DNA from: Eubacterium sp. UBA4343
Lineage (GTDB): Bacteria; Bacillota; Clostridia; Lachnospirales; Lachnospiraceae
DNA length: 55,566 nucleotides
Assembly: GCA_002394235.1 (NCBI GenBank)
Contig: DGTF01000015.1
Coordinates: forward strand, 927 to 56,492
Reading direction: 5' to 3'
Numbering within the stretch: the stretch's first letter is position 1; every line of letters begins with the position of its first letter. The notes under the pieces were generated by a model. That model had not been told where the DNA came from and did not search any database. It worked only from the letters and a program-made list of their open reading frames with translations. This document shows, piece by piece, positions 7,542 to 17,471 of the stretch. The position numbers and the translations under genes were made by a program.

Positions 7542-9431
7542 TCAGACTTCCTTGTAGTCTGCGTCTACGACATCATCGCCGCCGTTATTACCTGCGCTGC
7601 TTCCGCCCTGAGCACCGCCCTGCGGGCCTGCGCCTGCGCCCGGATTCGGGCCGCCCTGATTCTGCTGCATGTTCTCGTACATCTTCGTGAACAGAGCCTG
7701 TGAAGAATTCATCAGTTTCTCCTTCGCCGCCTTGATGTCCGTTACCTGTGCATCGGTCAGGCTTCCGTCTGCCGGAGCCTTCGCGAGCAGGTCCTTCAGT
7801 GCGTTCAGGTCTGCCTCAACGCCGCTCTTCTGATCCGCCGGCACCTTGTCGCCGACTTCCTTCAGAGCCTTCTCTACCTGGAATACCGTCGAATCCGCTT
7901 CATTCTTCGTATCTACGGCATCCTTTCTCTTCTTGTCCTCTGCCTCGTACTGCGCTGCCTCTTTGACTGCCTTATCGATCTCCGCATCGCTCATGCTTGA
8001 TCCGGAAGTGATCGTGATGTGCTGCTCCTTACCCGTTCCAAGATCCTTAGCGGATACGTTTACAATGCCGTTCGCATCGATATCGAAGGTTACCTCGATC
8101 TGCGGAACGCCACGCATTGCCGGCGGAATTCCGTCCAGACGGAACTGTCCGAGGGACTTGTTGTCTCTGGCGAACTTACGCTCACCCTGTACGACGTTGA
8201 TATCCACTGCGGTCTGGTTGTCCGCTGCCGTGGAGAAGATCTGGCTCTTCTTCGTCGGAATTGTGGTGTTTCTCGGAATCAGCGGTGTCGCGATTCCTCC
8301 CATGGTCTCGATGGAAAGGGTCAGCGGTGTGACATCGAGCAGAAGCACATCTCCGGCTCCAGCGTCTCCGGCCAGCTTGCCTCCCTGAATCGATGCGCCG
8401 ATTGCCACGCACTCATCCGGGTTCAGGTTCTTGCTCGGCTCATGTCCGGTCAGCTGTCTTACCTTGTCCTGTACCGCCGGGATACGTGTGGAACCGCCGA
8501 CCAGAAGGACCTTCGTAAGGTCAGATGCGGTAAGTCCCGCGTCGTTCAGAGCGGTTCTTACCGGCTCCGCGGTTGCTTCCACAAGATCTGCGGTCAGCTC
8601 ATCGAATTTTGCCTTTGTCAGGTTGAGATCCAGATGCTTTGCGCCGTCCGCCGTAGCGGTGATGAACGGAAGGTTGATGTTCGTGGTGGTCGCGCTGGAA
8701 AGCTCGATCTTTGCCTTCTCTGCCGCTTCACGGATTCTCTGCATCGCCATCTTGTCGCCGGAGAGGTCGATGCCTTCCTGCTTCTTGAATTCACTTACGA
8801 TATAATCGGCAACTCTCTTATCAAAGTCGTCGCCGCCCAGATGGTTATTGCCGGCGGTAGCCAGTACCTCGATGACTCCGTCGCCGATCTCGATGATGGA
8901 CACATCGAAGGTGCCGCCGCCGAGATCGTATACCATAACCTTCTGCTCTTTCTCATTGTCCAGGCCGTAAGCCAGCGCCGCTGCTGTCGGCTCGTTGATG
9001 ATACGCTTTACATCAAGTCCGGCGATCTTGCCGGCGTCCTTTGTCGCCTGACGCTGTGCGTCATTGAAATATGCCGGGCAGGTGATGACGGCCTCTGTGA
9101 CCTTTTCTCCCAGATAGCCTTCCGCGTCGCTCTTCAGCTTCTGCAGAATCATCGCGGAGATCTCCTGCGGAGTGTAGCTCTTGCCGTCAATGGTGACTCT
9201 GTAATCGGAGCCCATATGACGCTTGATCGATGAAATCGTGTGATCCGCGTTTGTAACTGCCTGACGCTTTGCCGGCTCGCCTACCAGACGCTCTCCTGTC
9301 TTTGTGAACGCGACAACGGACGGGGTCGTACGGCTTCCTTCCGCGTTCGCGATAACGGTGGGTTTTCCACCTTCCATAACGGCTACACAGCTGTTTGTTG
9401 TACCAAGGTCAATACCAATGATTTTTCCCAT
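7542..9431 (-). CDS. dnaK: Hsp70 chaperone DnaK
   Basis: A cytosolic ATP-dependent chaperone of 629 residues, full length for the family. The nucleotide-binding domain begins with [13 protein letters not shown], has [13 protein letters not shown] near residue 170 and [11 protein letters not shown] near 310. The conserved linker [15 protein letters not shown] (about 360) leads to the substrate-binding domain, and a Gly/Asn/Gln-rich lid tail ends [11 protein letters not shown]. The start follows AAGGAGG with eight bases spacing. It stands alone: hrcA, grpE and dnaJ, its common operon partners, are not next to it. A perfect CIRCE operator shows HrcA control of heat-shock expression. Confidence 0.97.
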   Translation of the reverse strand: MGKIIGIDLGTTNSCVAVMEGGKPTVIANAEGSRTTPSVVAFTKTGERLVGEPAKRQAVTNADHTISSIKRHMGSDYRVTIDGKSYTPQEISAMILQKLKSDAEGYLGEKVTEAVITCPAYFNDAQRQATKDAGKIAGLDVKRIINEPTAAALAYGLDNEKEQKVMVYDLGGGTFDVSIIEIGDGVIEVLATAGNNHLGGDDFDKRVADYIVSEFKKQEGIDLSGDKMAMQRIREAAEKAKIELSSATTTNINLPFITATADGAKHLDLNLTKAKFDELTADLVEATAEPVRTALNDAGLTASDLTKVLLVGGSTRIPAVQDKVRQLTGHEPSKNLNPDECVAIGASIQGGKLAGDAGAGDVLLLDVTPLTLSIETMGGIATPLIPRNTTIPTKKSQIFSTAADNQTAVDINVVQGERKFARDNKSLGQFRLDGIPPAMRGVPQIEVTFDIDANGIVNVSAKDLGTGKEQHITITSGSSMSDAEIDKAVKEAAQYEAEDKKRKDAVDTKNEADSTVFQVEKALKEVGDKVPADQKSGVEADLNALKDLLAKAPADGSLTDAQVTDIKAAKEKLMNSSQALFTKMYENMQQNQGGPNPGAGAGPQGGAQGGSSAGNNGGDDVVDADYKEV

Positions 9432-9534
9432 AATCTATTTCCTCCTTTTCGGATGAAGCATCCTCCGCGACGGAAAATCATCTGATCGGTTTCCTGCGGA
9501 TTTCTTCTGATGTCTGATTCTTATTTGTGGCTTG

Positions 9535-9561
9535 TTAGCACTCATCATGTACGAGTGCTAA
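9535..9561. promoter_or_regulatory. CIRCE operator (HrcA-binding site)
   Basis: TTAGCACTC-N9-GAGTGCTAA matches the CIRCE consensus exactly (9535-9543 and 9553-9561). It lies between the dnaK promoter and the start codon, where HrcA blocks transcription at normal temperature. Confidence 0.95.
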
Positions 9562-9575
9562 CGCTTACAATCCTT

Positions 9576-9603
9576 ATAGTACCACGGAATTTCCGGATGT
9601 CAA
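9576..9603 (-). promoter_or_regulatory. dnaK promoter
   Basis: On the minus strand TTGACA (9598-9603), a 16-base spacer and TACTAT (9576-9581), directly upstream of CIRCE. Confidence 0.7.
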
Positions 9604-9696
9604 CTCTTATTTTTCAATTTTTTAATTTTATATCCCTTATAATAATTTGTCTCTGCTGATCACGATGCTGGCTTTATTTTTTCCATGTCCGCTTTT

Positions 9697-9876
9697 CTAC
9701 GGATTTTTCTTCTCAAAACACCGCAGAGGTGTGACCCCCGGCGCAAATTCATTCGGCCTCAGTTTCCTCGCCCGCTCAATATCCGGATTCATGGCAGCCC
9801 CTATAAAATCCTCCAGCCTTTCCCTCGGCACCGGCCTCAGAGAATGTCCTGTGAGCAGATAATCAAAATCCAGCTT
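9697..9876 (-). pseudogene. Coding-like remnant of unknown origin
   Basis: A 59-codon open frame with protein-like composition (begins KLDFDYLLTGHSLRPVPRE, ends PLRCFEKKNP) and a stop at 9697. No ATG, GTG or TTG with a ribosome-binding site stands at its head, and an in-frame stop lies just upstream at 9877-9879, so it looks like the surviving C-terminal end of a decayed gene. I do not recognise the family. It sits between tRNA-Leu and dnaK, transcribed in the same direction. Confidence 0.35.
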
Positions 9877-9902
9877 TTAAATCTGCTTCAATGAAAAAAG
9901 AA

Positions 9903-9945
9903 AAATTCCCGGATATCCCTATATTTAAAGGATTCCCGGGAATTT
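9903..9945 (-). terminator. Terminator of the tRNA-Leu transcript
   Basis: AAATTCCCGG (9903-9912) pairs with CCGGGAATTT (9936-9945), with further pairing of GGATATCC-type inner bases. On the minus strand it is followed by TTTCTTTTTTC. Confidence 0.7.
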
Positions 9946-9951
9946 GTATGA

Positions 9952-10037
9952 TGCTGGTGGTCGGACTCGAACCGACACGGTGTGTAAGCACCGAGGGATT
10001 TTAAGTCCCTTGCGTCTACCTATTCCGCCACACCAGC
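9952..10037 (-). tRNA. tRNA-Leu (anticodon UAA)
   Basis: An 86-nt tRNA with a long variable arm. The acceptor stem is GCTGGTG/CACCAGC, the anticodon stem-loop AGGGA-CTTAAAA-TCCCT gives anticodon UAA, the variable arm is CGGTGCTTACACACCG, and the T arm contains GGTTCGAGTCC. The discriminator is A and CCA is not encoded. It reads UUA (and UUG by wobble). Confidence 0.95.
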
Positions 10038-10058
10038 CTGTGTTAAACAACACAAGAA

Positions 10059-10087
10059 ATTATATAGTAATTTTTATGAGATTGCAA
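10059..10087 (-). promoter_or_regulatory. Promoter of tRNA-Leu
   Basis: On the minus strand TTGCAA (10082-10087), 17 bases, TATAAT (10059-10064), about 22 bases before the tRNA 5' end. Confidence 0.65.
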
Positions 10088-10158
10088 GTTATATCATGAT
10101 TTCACATTATATAACTTCGCATTATAATTCTGTTCACAGCCACTAAAACGGCTAAGAT

Positions 10159-10305
10159 TTACAGTACCTTTGCCAGAGCATTACTGGGTGTTAAAAGTTT
10201 GCGAAGAGCAACAGGACTGTAAAATCCCTGCCGTACATCGTTGGGGTGAACATAACCGCATGATATAATTGCTTCACTCACTCCCTTATTGAATGTAAAC
10301 TGCAG
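10159..10305 (-). pseudogene. Coding-like remnant or small protein downstream of DUF1304 gene
   Basis: An open frame that includes SCGYVHPNDVRQGFYSPVA and ends at a TAA at 10159-10161. It runs back to the end of the DUF1304 gene but in a different frame, and has no ATG. A GTG with AAGGGAG just upstream could start a protein of about 40 residues. The composition is protein-like; the family is not recognised. It may be a gene relic beside the tRNA. Confidence 0.3.
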
Positions 10306-10307
10306 CC

Positions 10308-10670
10308 TCAGAAAATACAGGAGATCAGCGTCAGGATTGCCAGTCCTCCCTGCATCAGGATAATCTTCGGGTTGCTCGTCACGCTTCCGTACAGCGCGAC
10401 TGCAACAATGTAGACCATCAGGCAGATCACAGCCGCCTTGCTGGCAAACGCAAATACAGCCAGCAGGATCAACACGGCGATCAGACCGTTGTAAACGCCC
10501 TGGTTCTTAAACAGAACCGAAACATTTTTCTGCCTGAGTTCGTCTGTCGTCATGCCGAACACTTTCGAAGTCTTTTCAGAGCTTGTCGCAATTGTTTCCA
10601 GGTAAAAGATGTACAAAAATTCAAGCGCTACCAGTACCGATAAGATTTTTGTTATAATATTCATATTCAT
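10308..10670 (-). CDS. DUF1304 family small membrane protein
   Basis: A 120-residue protein with four predicted transmembrane helices (about residues 7-25, 58-75, 77-95 and 100-118). The pattern EFLYIFYLET near residue 17 and the motif KNVSVLFKNQGVYNGLIA near 48 are characteristic of DUF1304 membrane proteins. No function is established for the family. The start follows AAAGGA five bases upstream. It is transcribed away from the GH13 gene's 3' end, with a short gap, and could be read from the same transcript. Confidence 0.8.
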   Translation of the reverse strand: MNMNIITKILSVLVALEFLYIFYLETIATSSEKTSKVFGMTTDELRQKNVSVLFKNQGVYNGLIAVLILLAVFAFASKAAVICLMVYIVAVALYGSVTSNPKIILMQGGLAILTLISCIF

Positions 10671-10736
10671 CCTTTCTCACATCAATTCCCGGGCGCTGAT
10701 GCAGTTCCCCTTGCTTTGAAGCCCCGGCCCAGGACT

Positions 10737-12881
10737 TCAGCGGCGTGCTTTTCTCTTCAGATCATAAATCGCGACATCATCCGGATTCTCGCTTTTGTGC
10801 GCAAATACCAGCGCGCCGGAGGCAGGAATCGTCGTCTTGAGGACGCCGGCTTCCACGGGAACCTCTTCCGTATCCCCAGAGCATCCGTCCCTGTCGCATC
10901 GGAAAATTCGCGTCAGACAGTCCTTGTGCGCATACCGGTTCAGCCCAGCCGGCCACACAACAACTTCCATATAATAATCCTCCTGCCGGTTATTCACCAG
11001 AACGATGATCTGCTCCTCCTCGTTAAATCTTCCGTATGCCAGAACATTGTAATCCTTGTACAGAAGCTTCAGCGATCCAGTCCGCAGGGCTGAATGATTC
11101 CTGTGTACCGCAATGATCCCCTGGTAAAAACGGATCAGGTCCTCATTTTCCCTGCCCCAGGGATAGGTCCGGCGGTTATCCGGATCCGTGAATCCGCAGA
11201 CACCCGCTTCATCGCCATAATACACGGTGGGCGCTCCCGGCCAGGTCATCTGAAGCACGACAGCGGTTCGCAGCACAGAAATATCGATGTCCTCTTCCGC
11301 CGCCCTGGTTCCGAGGTTCTGCACACGGCCTACCTTGTGATTCGTCCTCGTCAAAAATCTAGAATGATCATGGTTATCCAGTTCATTCATCGCCACCAGC
11401 AGCGAGGGCATGGTGAACGAGGCCATGTGATAACGCATAGCGTCCTCAAAGCTGTCTGCGTTGCCCAGGAGATCCTCCCGGTATGAGTCGCTGTGCTTCT
11501 CCATCCCTGTGAGGAACCAGGATACCGGCTCCATGAACGCATCGTAGTTCATGACGGTGTCCCATTCATCACCCTTCAGCCAGGAACCCGCATCCCCGTA
11601 ATGCTCCGCCAGTATGATGGCGTCCGGATTCGCCTCCTTGACCTTCTGGCGGAACTTTTTCCAGAACTGATGGTTGAATTCCGAGGAATGCCCCAGATCA
11701 GCCGCCACGTCAAGTCTCCATCCGTCAGCGCTGAACGGCGGCGACACCCACTTACCTGCGATTCGGAGGATGTCCTCCTGCAGCCTGATGGAATCCTCGT
11801 AATTCAGCTTCGGCAGCGTATCATGCCCCCACCACCCGTCATAATGGGAATTATACGGCCAGACAGAGCCACGCTGGAAATCAAAATAGTCGTGATAGGG
11901 GCTGTCCTCCGAGATATAGGCACCCGGCTCGAATCCCGGCCTGCCCTCGTAGATTCTCTCCCGGTCCATCCATTTATTAAAGGATCCACAGTGATTGAAG
12001 ACACCGTCGATGATCACGCGAATGTTCCTGGCGTGCGCCTCTGCAATGAGCCTGGCAAACAGCTGGTTCCCCGCTTCCAGGTTCTCATGATCCGTCACAC
12101 GGCTGATGTAGAGGCCCGCGTGTGTGTTGTCATGGTCCCCAGGCGCAAGAAGATCTCCCGACTGTCTGACAATCTTCCCCAGATGCGGGTCCACGTAATC
12201 ATAATCCTGCGTATCATACTTGTGATTGGACGCGGACACAAATACCGGATTCAGATAGATCGCCTCCACGCCGAGCTTCTCCAGATAATCCAGCTTGTCG
12301 ATGATTCCCTGAAGATCTCCTCCATAGAAATTCCGCACGTCCATATCTGCCGGGGGCTGATTCCAGTCCTCGATTCTCTGTACATGCTCGTTGATATAGC
12401 TGTATTCATCGGTGAGAACATCATTCGAGGTATCGCCGTTCCGGAACCGGTCCGGATAAATCTGGTACATGACGCATCCCTTCGCCCAGTCCGGCGTATG
12501 GAATCCCGGAATGATCCGGAACAGATAATCCGACGGCGCCTCTCTCAGCACACCGAGCTTACTGTAAAAGCAGGTATTGTTTCCTGCCACGACCTCAAAA
12601 TAATACGAAAAAATCTCGTCCCGGATTTTGATCTGAATGCTGAAAAAATCAAACCCGTCGCGGCACTCCTGAAAGTGCATCCGCATTCTGGCGTCGCCAT
12701 GGTGAAGATATACCGCATCCGCGTTATTTCTCGCCGTCCGGAACCGGATCGTCACCAGATCTCCAGGCTGCGGCTCCATCGGCTTCTGAAACATCTCTGT
12801 CTCATCGCTGTAGAGCGCATTCTTCTTTAAAAGAGGCCGCATTCGTAGCGCATATTCAATTTCTCTGTCCAGATCATCCAT
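10737..12881 (-). CDS. GH13 neopullulanase/cyclomaltodextrinase-like glucosidase
   Basis: A 714-residue intracellular alpha-glucan hydrolase (no signal peptide). An N-terminal beta-sandwich of the CBM34 type (about residues 1-130) precedes the GH13 barrel. Conserved regions: I DGVFNH (about 292-297), II GWRLDVAAD with nucleophile Asp about 391, III AEHYG with acid/base Glu about 426, IV DNHDHSR with Asp about 505. MYQIYPDRF and NFYGGDLQGI also fit GH13 subfamily 20 enzymes that cleave maltodextrins, cyclodextrins or pullulan. ATG at 12881 is chosen because AGAGGA lies eight bases upstream; the ATG at 12899 has no site. The likely role is breakdown of imported or storage glucans, complementing glgP. 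Confidence 0.85.
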   Translation of the reverse strand: MDDLDREIEYALRMRPLLKKNALYSDETEMFQKPMEPQPGDLVTIRFRTARNNADAVYLHHGDARMRMHFQECRDGFDFFSIQIKIRDEIFSYYFEVVAGNNTCFYSKLGVLREAPSDYLFRIIPGFHTPDWAKGCVMYQIYPDRFRNGDTSNDVLTDEYSYINEHVQRIEDWNQPPADMDVRNFYGGDLQGIIDKLDYLEKLGVEAIYLNPVFVSASNHKYDTQDYDYVDPHLGKIVRQSGDLLAPGDHDNTHAGLYISRVTDHENLEAGNQLFARLIAEAHARNIRVIIDGVFNHCGSFNKWMDRERIYEGRPGFEPGAYISEDSPYHDYFDFQRGSVWPYNSHYDGWWGHDTLPKLNYEDSIRLQEDILRIAGKWVSPPFSADGWRLDVAADLGHSSEFNHQFWKKFRQKVKEANPDAIILAEHYGDAGSWLKGDEWDTVMNYDAFMEPVSWFLTGMEKHSDSYREDLLGNADSFEDAMRYHMASFTMPSLLVAMNELDNHDHSRFLTRTNHKVGRVQNLGTRAAEEDIDISVLRTAVVLQMTWPGAPTVYYGDEAGVCGFTDPDNRRTYPWGRENEDLIRFYQGIIAVHRNHSALRTGSLKLLYKDYNVLAYGRFNEEEQIIVLVNNRQEDYYMEVVVWPAGLNRYAHKDCLTRIFRCDRDGCSGDTEEVPVEAGVLKTTIPASGALVFAHKSENPDDVAIYDLKRKARR

Positions 12882-12917
12882 GCCGATTTCCTCTTTCATT
12901 CTTCATTATTCATATGT

Positions 12918-12948
12918 AAAAAGGCAGCCTTATTCAGGCTGCCTTTTT
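12918..12948. terminator. Bidirectional hairpin terminator
   Basis: AAAAAGGCAGCC (12918-12929) and GGCTGCCTTTTT (12937-12948) form a perfect 12-bp stem with a seven-base loop and T tracts on both strands. It separates ftsH from the GH13 gene. Confidence 0.9.
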
Positions 12949-13093
12949 GGAGAAGGTATTTCTCTTATGGGGTGTAGCAAAAACTATATAATGTATTGGG
13001 GGGTTTTTACGGTTATTATAGTAACACGGAGTCCTCCAAAAGTCTGCACAAAGTTAACAAATTTCAATATATAATTTTGTGCAGCATTTACAA

Positions 13094-14956
13094 TTATGAT
13101 TCTGCAGCTCCCTCCGCCACAGCTTTTGCTTCCTCTTCAAAAATAGCCTCAAATTCTTTGCGGTTTAATTTTTCCTTTTCCATCAGCTGTTTCGCGCACT
13201 CATCCAGAACAAATCTGTGCTTCTCAATGATCTCGCGGGCTCTGCTGTGGCAGTTCTCGATGATTTCCTTGACTTCCTCGTCAATCGCAGCAGCGACGTT
13301 TTCACTGTAGGATTTGGTATGCCCCCAGTCTCTTCCAATAAATACTTCATTGCTGTCGCCCTGGTCATAGTTTACCAGACCCAGCTTGGGAGACATGCCG
13401 TATTTTGTGATCATGGCCCTTGCAGTCGCCGTCGCCTGCTTGATATCCTGGGATGCTCCGGTCGTGATATCGTCAAATACCATCTCCTCGGCCGCGCGTC
13501 CGCCCAGATCCACGATGATCTGCTGGATCATCTTGCCCTTAGTCATGAACATTTCATCGTTCTCCGGCTGCGGCATGGTATATCCGGCCGCGCCTGGCCC
13601 CGTGGGAATGATGGAAATCGTGTATACCGGTTCCATCAAATCCAGAACATGGAACAGAATGGCATGTCCGGTCTCATGGTAGGCAGTGATTTTCTTCTCC
13701 TTCTTAGAAATCACACGGCTTTTCTTCTCTGTGCCGATACCGACTTTGATGAAGGCATCCTTGATATCCTCCTGGCGGACATACGCCCTGGAGTCGCGCG
13801 CGGCATGAATTGCCGCCTCGTTCAAAAGATTCTCCAGATCTGCGCCGGTGAATCCCGCTGTCGTCTGCGCGATCTGCTTCAGATCAATATCATCGCCGAG
13901 CGGCTTGTTCTTCGCGTGAACCTTCAGGATCTCCTCTCTTCCTCTGATATCCGGCGGGCTTACCACAACCTTCCGGTCAAAACGTCCCGGACGCAGAATG
14001 GCCGGATCGAGAATATCCACACGGTTCGTGGCTGCCATCACGATAATTCCCTCGTTGACGCCGAATCCGTCCATCTCGACCAGAAGCTGGTTGAGGGTCT
14101 GCTCCCTCTCGTCGTGTCCGCCGCCCATTCCGGTTCCGCGGCGTCTGCCGACCGCGTCAATCTCATCAATGAAAACGATACATGGCGCGTTCTTTTTTGC
14201 CTCGGAAAAAAGATCTCTTACCCTGGAGGCTCCGACACCGACAAACATCTCCACAAAATCCGAGCCCGAGATGCTGAAGAACGGAACACCGGCTTCGCCG
14301 GCAACCGCCTTCGCCAGCAGCGTTTTTCCCGTTCCGGGAGGTCCCACGAGGATGACGCCCTTCGGAATCCGCGCTCCAACTTTCGTATATTTCGAGGGAT
14401 TCTTGAGGAAATCCACGATTTCCACCAGATCCTCCTTCTCTTCCTCAAGCCCGGCTACGTCTGCAAAGCGGACCTTGCTCTCCTTGCCGTTTGTCATCGA
14501 CGCATGGCTCTTGCCGAAATCCATCATCCGGCTGTTGGCGTTACCCGCGCCTCCCGCGGATCTTGCGAGGAATCCCGCCAGGATAACCACCAGAAGAACA
14601 CCCAGAAGAAACGGAATGAGAATCGTGCTCCATTCTCCGGACCGGGACACGTCAGACACCGTATAACTGATGTCATGATCTTCCAGCTCCTGAATTGCAT
14701 CGTTGACATCCGTAACGTTCACCACGTATTTCGTTCCATCCCGCAGGGTGAACGAAACCTTGCCTGTAGGCACCTCGGCGTTCTGGCTGATCTCTGCCCG
14801 GCTGATCTCGTCGTCCTTCAGATATTTCTCATATGCCGATGCGCTGACCGCGCGGTTTGACTGCATGAGAGTCGGTATAATCAGGAAAAAAGCGATGATC
14901 ACGGCCATGATGATCAGATACACCGCCACCCCTCTTCTGTTGTTCGTTCTGTTCAA
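13094..14956 (-). CDS. ftsH: ATP-dependent zinc metalloprotease FtsH
   Basis: A membrane-anchored AAA+ protease of 620 residues that degrades misfolded membrane and regulatory proteins as a hexamer. Two transmembrane helices (about 11-29 and 111-131) flank an extracytoplasmic domain. The AAA module has Walker A GPPGTGKT (205-212) and Walker B VFIDEID (261-267), and the zinc site is HETGH (427-431). The start is TTG at 14956: AAGGAG lies nine bases upstream and no better ATG exists. It is the last gene of the tilS-hpt-ftsH block, ending before a bidirectional terminator. Confidence 0.97.
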   Translation of the reverse strand: MNRTNNRRGVAVYLIIMAVIIAFFLIIPTLMQSNRAVSASAYEKYLKDDEISRAEISQNAEVPTGKVSFTLRDGTKYVVNVTDVNDAIQELEDHDISYTVSDVSRSGEWSTILIPFLLGVLLVVILAGFLARSAGGAGNANSRMMDFGKSHASMTNGKESKVRFADVAGLEEEKEDLVEIVDFLKNPSKYTKVGARIPKGVILVGPPGTGKTLLAKAVAGEAGVPFFSISGSDFVEMFVGVGASRVRDLFSEAKKNAPCIVFIDEIDAVGRRRGTGMGGGHDEREQTLNQLLVEMDGFGVNEGIIVMAATNRVDILDPAILRPGRFDRKVVVSPPDIRGREEILKVHAKNKPLGDDIDLKQIAQTTAGFTGADLENLLNEAAIHAARDSRAYVRQEDIKDAFIKVGIGTEKKSRVISKKEKKITAYHETGHAILFHVLDLMEPVYTISIIPTGPGAAGYTMPQPENDEMFMTKGKMIQQIIVDLGGRAAEEMVFDDITTGASQDIKQATATARAMITKYGMSPKLGLVNYDQGDSNEVFIGRDWGHTKSYSENVAAAIDEEVKEIIENCHSRAREIIEKHRFVLDECAKQLMEKEKLNRKEFEAIFEEEAKAVAEGAAES

Positions 14957-14984
14957 AGTTCTATGCTCCTTACTCTGCCGTACT

Positions 14985-15086
14985 ATCTCGTTATCGAGAT
15001 TCCCGCGTCAATTCCCCCGCGTAAATACTGGTTTTTCATCCGTAAAAAATCTCGTTATCGTGATGCCCGCGTCAGTTACTGCGCGT
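14985..15086. repeat. 38-bp direct repeat spanning the hpt stop codon
   Basis: Units at 14985-15022 and 15049-15086 share the pattern ATCTCGTTATCG.GAT.CCCGCGTCA with about six differences. The second unit includes the hpt stop (15076-15078). The head ATCTCGTTATCGAGAT is itself palindromic and resembles the first hairpin of repeat family A. Confidence 0.65.
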
Positions 15087-15618
15087 CCCCGTCATCAAAA
15101 GAAATGACACCAATGTACGGAAGATTTCTGTACCTCTGATCGTAATCAAGTCCGAATCCGACGACAAAATTGTCCGGAATCTGGAATCCGGAGTACTCCA
15201 CATTCACATCCGGCACGACGCGCCGCTCCGGCTTGTCGAGGAGCGTGCACAGACGAATGCTGTTCGGCTTTCTCTTCTTGAAAATCTGCAGGAGATAGCT
15301 CAGCGTTCTTCCGGAATCAATAATGTCCTCCACAATCAGCACATCCTTGCCCTCTATGCTCTGGTCCAGATCCTTCACAATCTTCACAATCCCGCTGGAA
15401 GAGGTTCCCCCGCCGTAGCTGGAAACCGACATGAAGTCCATCGTCACCGGGACGGTGATCTTCTTCGCCAGATCACACATGAATACCACTCCGCCCTTCA
15501 GGACGCAGATCATGGTGATTGTCCTGCCCTCGTAGTCCCTGCTGATCTGCGCGCCCAGCTCGGCAACTCTCTGCTGTACCTTCTCCTCCGGAATCAAAAC
15601 CGATACCTTCTCGCTCAT
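15076..15618 (-). CDS. hpt: Hypoxanthine-guanine phosphoribosyltransferase
   Basis: A 180-residue cytosolic purine-salvage enzyme that makes IMP/GMP from hypoxanthine/guanine and PRPP. The PRPP-binding loop VLIVEDIIDSGRTL (about residues 93-106), the flexible-loop segment SYGGGTSSSG (about 67-76) and the C-terminal VGFGLDYDQRYRNLPYIGV are diagnostic. The start is supported by AGGAGG eight bases upstream. It lies between tilS and ftsH, the usual order in Firmicutes, so cotranscription is likely. Confidence 0.95.
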   Translation of the reverse strand: MSEKVSVLIPEEKVQQRVAELGAQISRDYEGRTITMICVLKGGVVFMCDLAKKITVPVTMDFMSVSSYGGGTSSSGIVKIVKDLDQSIEGKDVLIVEDIIDSGRTLSYLLQIFKKRKPNSIRLCTLLDKPERRVVPDVNVEYSGFQIPDNFVVGFGLDYDQRYRNLPYIGVISFDDGDAQ

Positions 15619-15725
15619 TCGAAAATCCTCCTATATATATAATAAAATTATCATTATCACACTATTTCCCGCTTTATCCGGACAGCCGTCTGCTTTCCGG
15701 ACTTTTCTTCGTCCGTCCGGCCTCC

Positions 15726-17330
15726 TCATTGGCATGTCATCTCCTCCGCGGTGATCTCCAGGATATTTTCTGTATTTTCTGTAATCCTGCAGTCCTCGCT
15801 GATTCTTCCTCCGACCACCCAGAAAATCCGCTGGCCGGATGCCAGAAGAGGAATTCCTCCACGTTCATCCCGCGGAATTTTTTCATTTATAAAGTAATCC
15901 TTCAGCTTCTTGGTCTGCCCGGTATCCGTGACAGCAATCCGGTCTCCGGCAAGCCGCGTTCGGAATACGATATTGTTTCCTATTTTATCATAGTCAAAGT
16001 ACTTCGTATACCGATTTAGCGGTATTTTCTTCTCTGCTCCCGGATATCCCCGCATTCGCCTGCAGGTAAACTTCCATCCCCTGAAGAAAAAGGTTCCTTC
16101 TCCCGTCACCGGTACAGCCGCGCTCTTCGCAAGCTCTGCGCCCGCTCGCACAAGACAGATTCCGTCATATCGCCGAACCGCGCGGACGCCGTAAGGAAGA
16201 TCTACTCCCTTTCCCACAGACATGCCGAACAGCTCGCGGAGCTGCCGCAGCTGCTCGCGCCCGAGGTCCTTTTTTCTTCCGGACATCATCTCCAGAGCAT
16301 CCATCAGAATATAGCGCTGTATAACCTCTGCTTCCTGCATCACCGCGTCCTTCAGAAAAACAATGACGCCGCCATCGCTGTTCGAGCCCACCTCCACCAG
16401 TCCGGATTCCCGCTTTCGCGCTTCCGCATGAAGGTATTCATCCGCCTGTGCCGCATCCTCGGCCAGCTCGCGAATGTGACGCACCGCCTCCGGATTCAGA
16501 TGCTCTTCCAGATACGGAATCACCCTTTGTCTCAGACAGTTCCTGCTGTAACCTTCATCCAGGTTCGTCGCGTCGGTCCGCCAGCAGATGTTCTGTTCCC
16601 GAAGCCACTCCTCAATCTCCCATCTGCGTACAAACAAGAGAGGATGTATCACCGTCAGCTCTTTCATACGCGCATCTTCCCACATGTTACGATTGCCGCG
16701 ACTGTAGCCACTACTGCTGGTCGGCCCTTCCGCGTCCACCTCTTCCCATGCACCACCGATCCTGCTGACCGGACGGATGCCTGCGAGCCCTGCCAGAGAA
16801 CTTCCGCGAACAGCCTGAAAGAGCGCGGTTTCCGCGAGATCATTTGCGTGATGCGCCAGCGCGATCTTCACTCCTTCTGCCGCACCCCCGCGACCGCGGA
16901 CTTCTGTTACCCTTCTTCGTTTCGGATTATCTGCACGCTCACCTGTCTCTTCCGACAAGAATAGCCTCTCCGCCTTACCCACAGCATCCCGGAACGCCTG
17001 CTGCCGCAGAAGCCGCCCGGTTTCCTCGAGTCCCCTCTTTTCCCGCCTCGCGATTTCCGTGACCGGAAAAGAATATACATACAGAGGGATCTTTCTTTCA
17101 CGGCAGATCGTTCTCACATATTCCTCATCCGCATCCGCGTCCGCGCCTCTGATGTTGTGATTCACATGCACAGCTGCCAGATGGAAACTTCTCTTCTCCC
17201 TTAGAGCGTGCAGAACCAGAAGAAGACAGACGGAATCCGCACCGCCGGAAACACCGGCAATCACCACATCTCCCTCATCAATCATATGGAATCTGCGGAT
17301 ATAAGCATCCGCCTCTCTTATCAGATCCAT
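15726..17330 (-). CDS. tilS: tRNA(Ile)-lysidine synthetase TilS
   Basis: The enzyme attaches lysine to C34 of the CAU anticodon of tRNA-Ile2, changing its reading from AUG to AUA. The PP-loop motif SGGADS lies at residues 29-34, HVNHNIRG near 57, and the central segment contains HHANDLAETALF. The C-terminal TilS domain ends with the usual KLKDYFINEKIP and FWVVGGRISE segments. At 534 residues it is somewhat longer than typical because of an insertion between about 105 and 150 and a Ser/Gly-rich stretch near 205. The ribosome-binding site is weak (GAGTGAACAG). It is cotranscribed with hpt and ftsH in most relatives. Confidence 0.93.
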   Translation of the reverse strand: MDLIREADAYIRRFHMIDEGDVVIAGVSGGADSVCLLLVLHALREKRSFHLAAVHVNHNIRGADADADEEYVRTICRERKIPLYVYSFPVTEIARREKRGLEETGRLLRQQAFRDAVGKAERLFLSEETGERADNPKRRRVTEVRGRGGAAEGVKIALAHHANDLAETALFQAVRGSSLAGLAGIRPVSRIGGAWEEVDAEGPTSSSGYSRGNRNMWEDARMKELTVIHPLLFVRRWEIEEWLREQNICWRTDATNLDEGYSRNCLRQRVIPYLEEHLNPEAVRHIRELAEDAAQADEYLHAEARKRESGLVEVGSNSDGGVIVFLKDAVMQEAEVIQRYILMDALEMMSGRKKDLGREQLRQLRELFGMSVGKGVDLPYGVRAVRRYDGICLVRAGAELAKSAAVPVTGEGTFFFRGWKFTCRRMRGYPGAEKKIPLNRYTKYFDYDKIGNNIVFRTRLAGDRIAVTDTGQTKKLKDYFINEKIPRDERGGIPLLASGQRIFWVVGGRISEDCRITENTENILEITAEEMTCQ

Positions 17331-17360
17331 CTGTTCACTCCCGATCCGCCGTCATTGAAA

Positions 17361-17458
17361 AAAACTATATCCTCAGAATTGGATATCGCATCCCGTAATG
17401 TCCGGCTTTCTTCTTTTCATCACTGAAAAAAGCCATATCCGCAGAATCGGATATGGCT
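17361..17458 (-). terminator. Duplicated intrinsic terminator between divIC and tilS
   Basis: The first terminator seen by minus-strand transcription is a perfect 11-bp stem AGCCATATCCG/CGGATATGGCT (17431-17458) followed by six T residues. About 66 bases on, a diverged copy (17367-17386, ATATCC/GGATAT stem) is again followed by seven T residues. The two 34-bp units align with about six differences, so one arose from the other. Confidence 0.85.
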
Positions 17459-17471
17459 CCCGGTCATCTCA

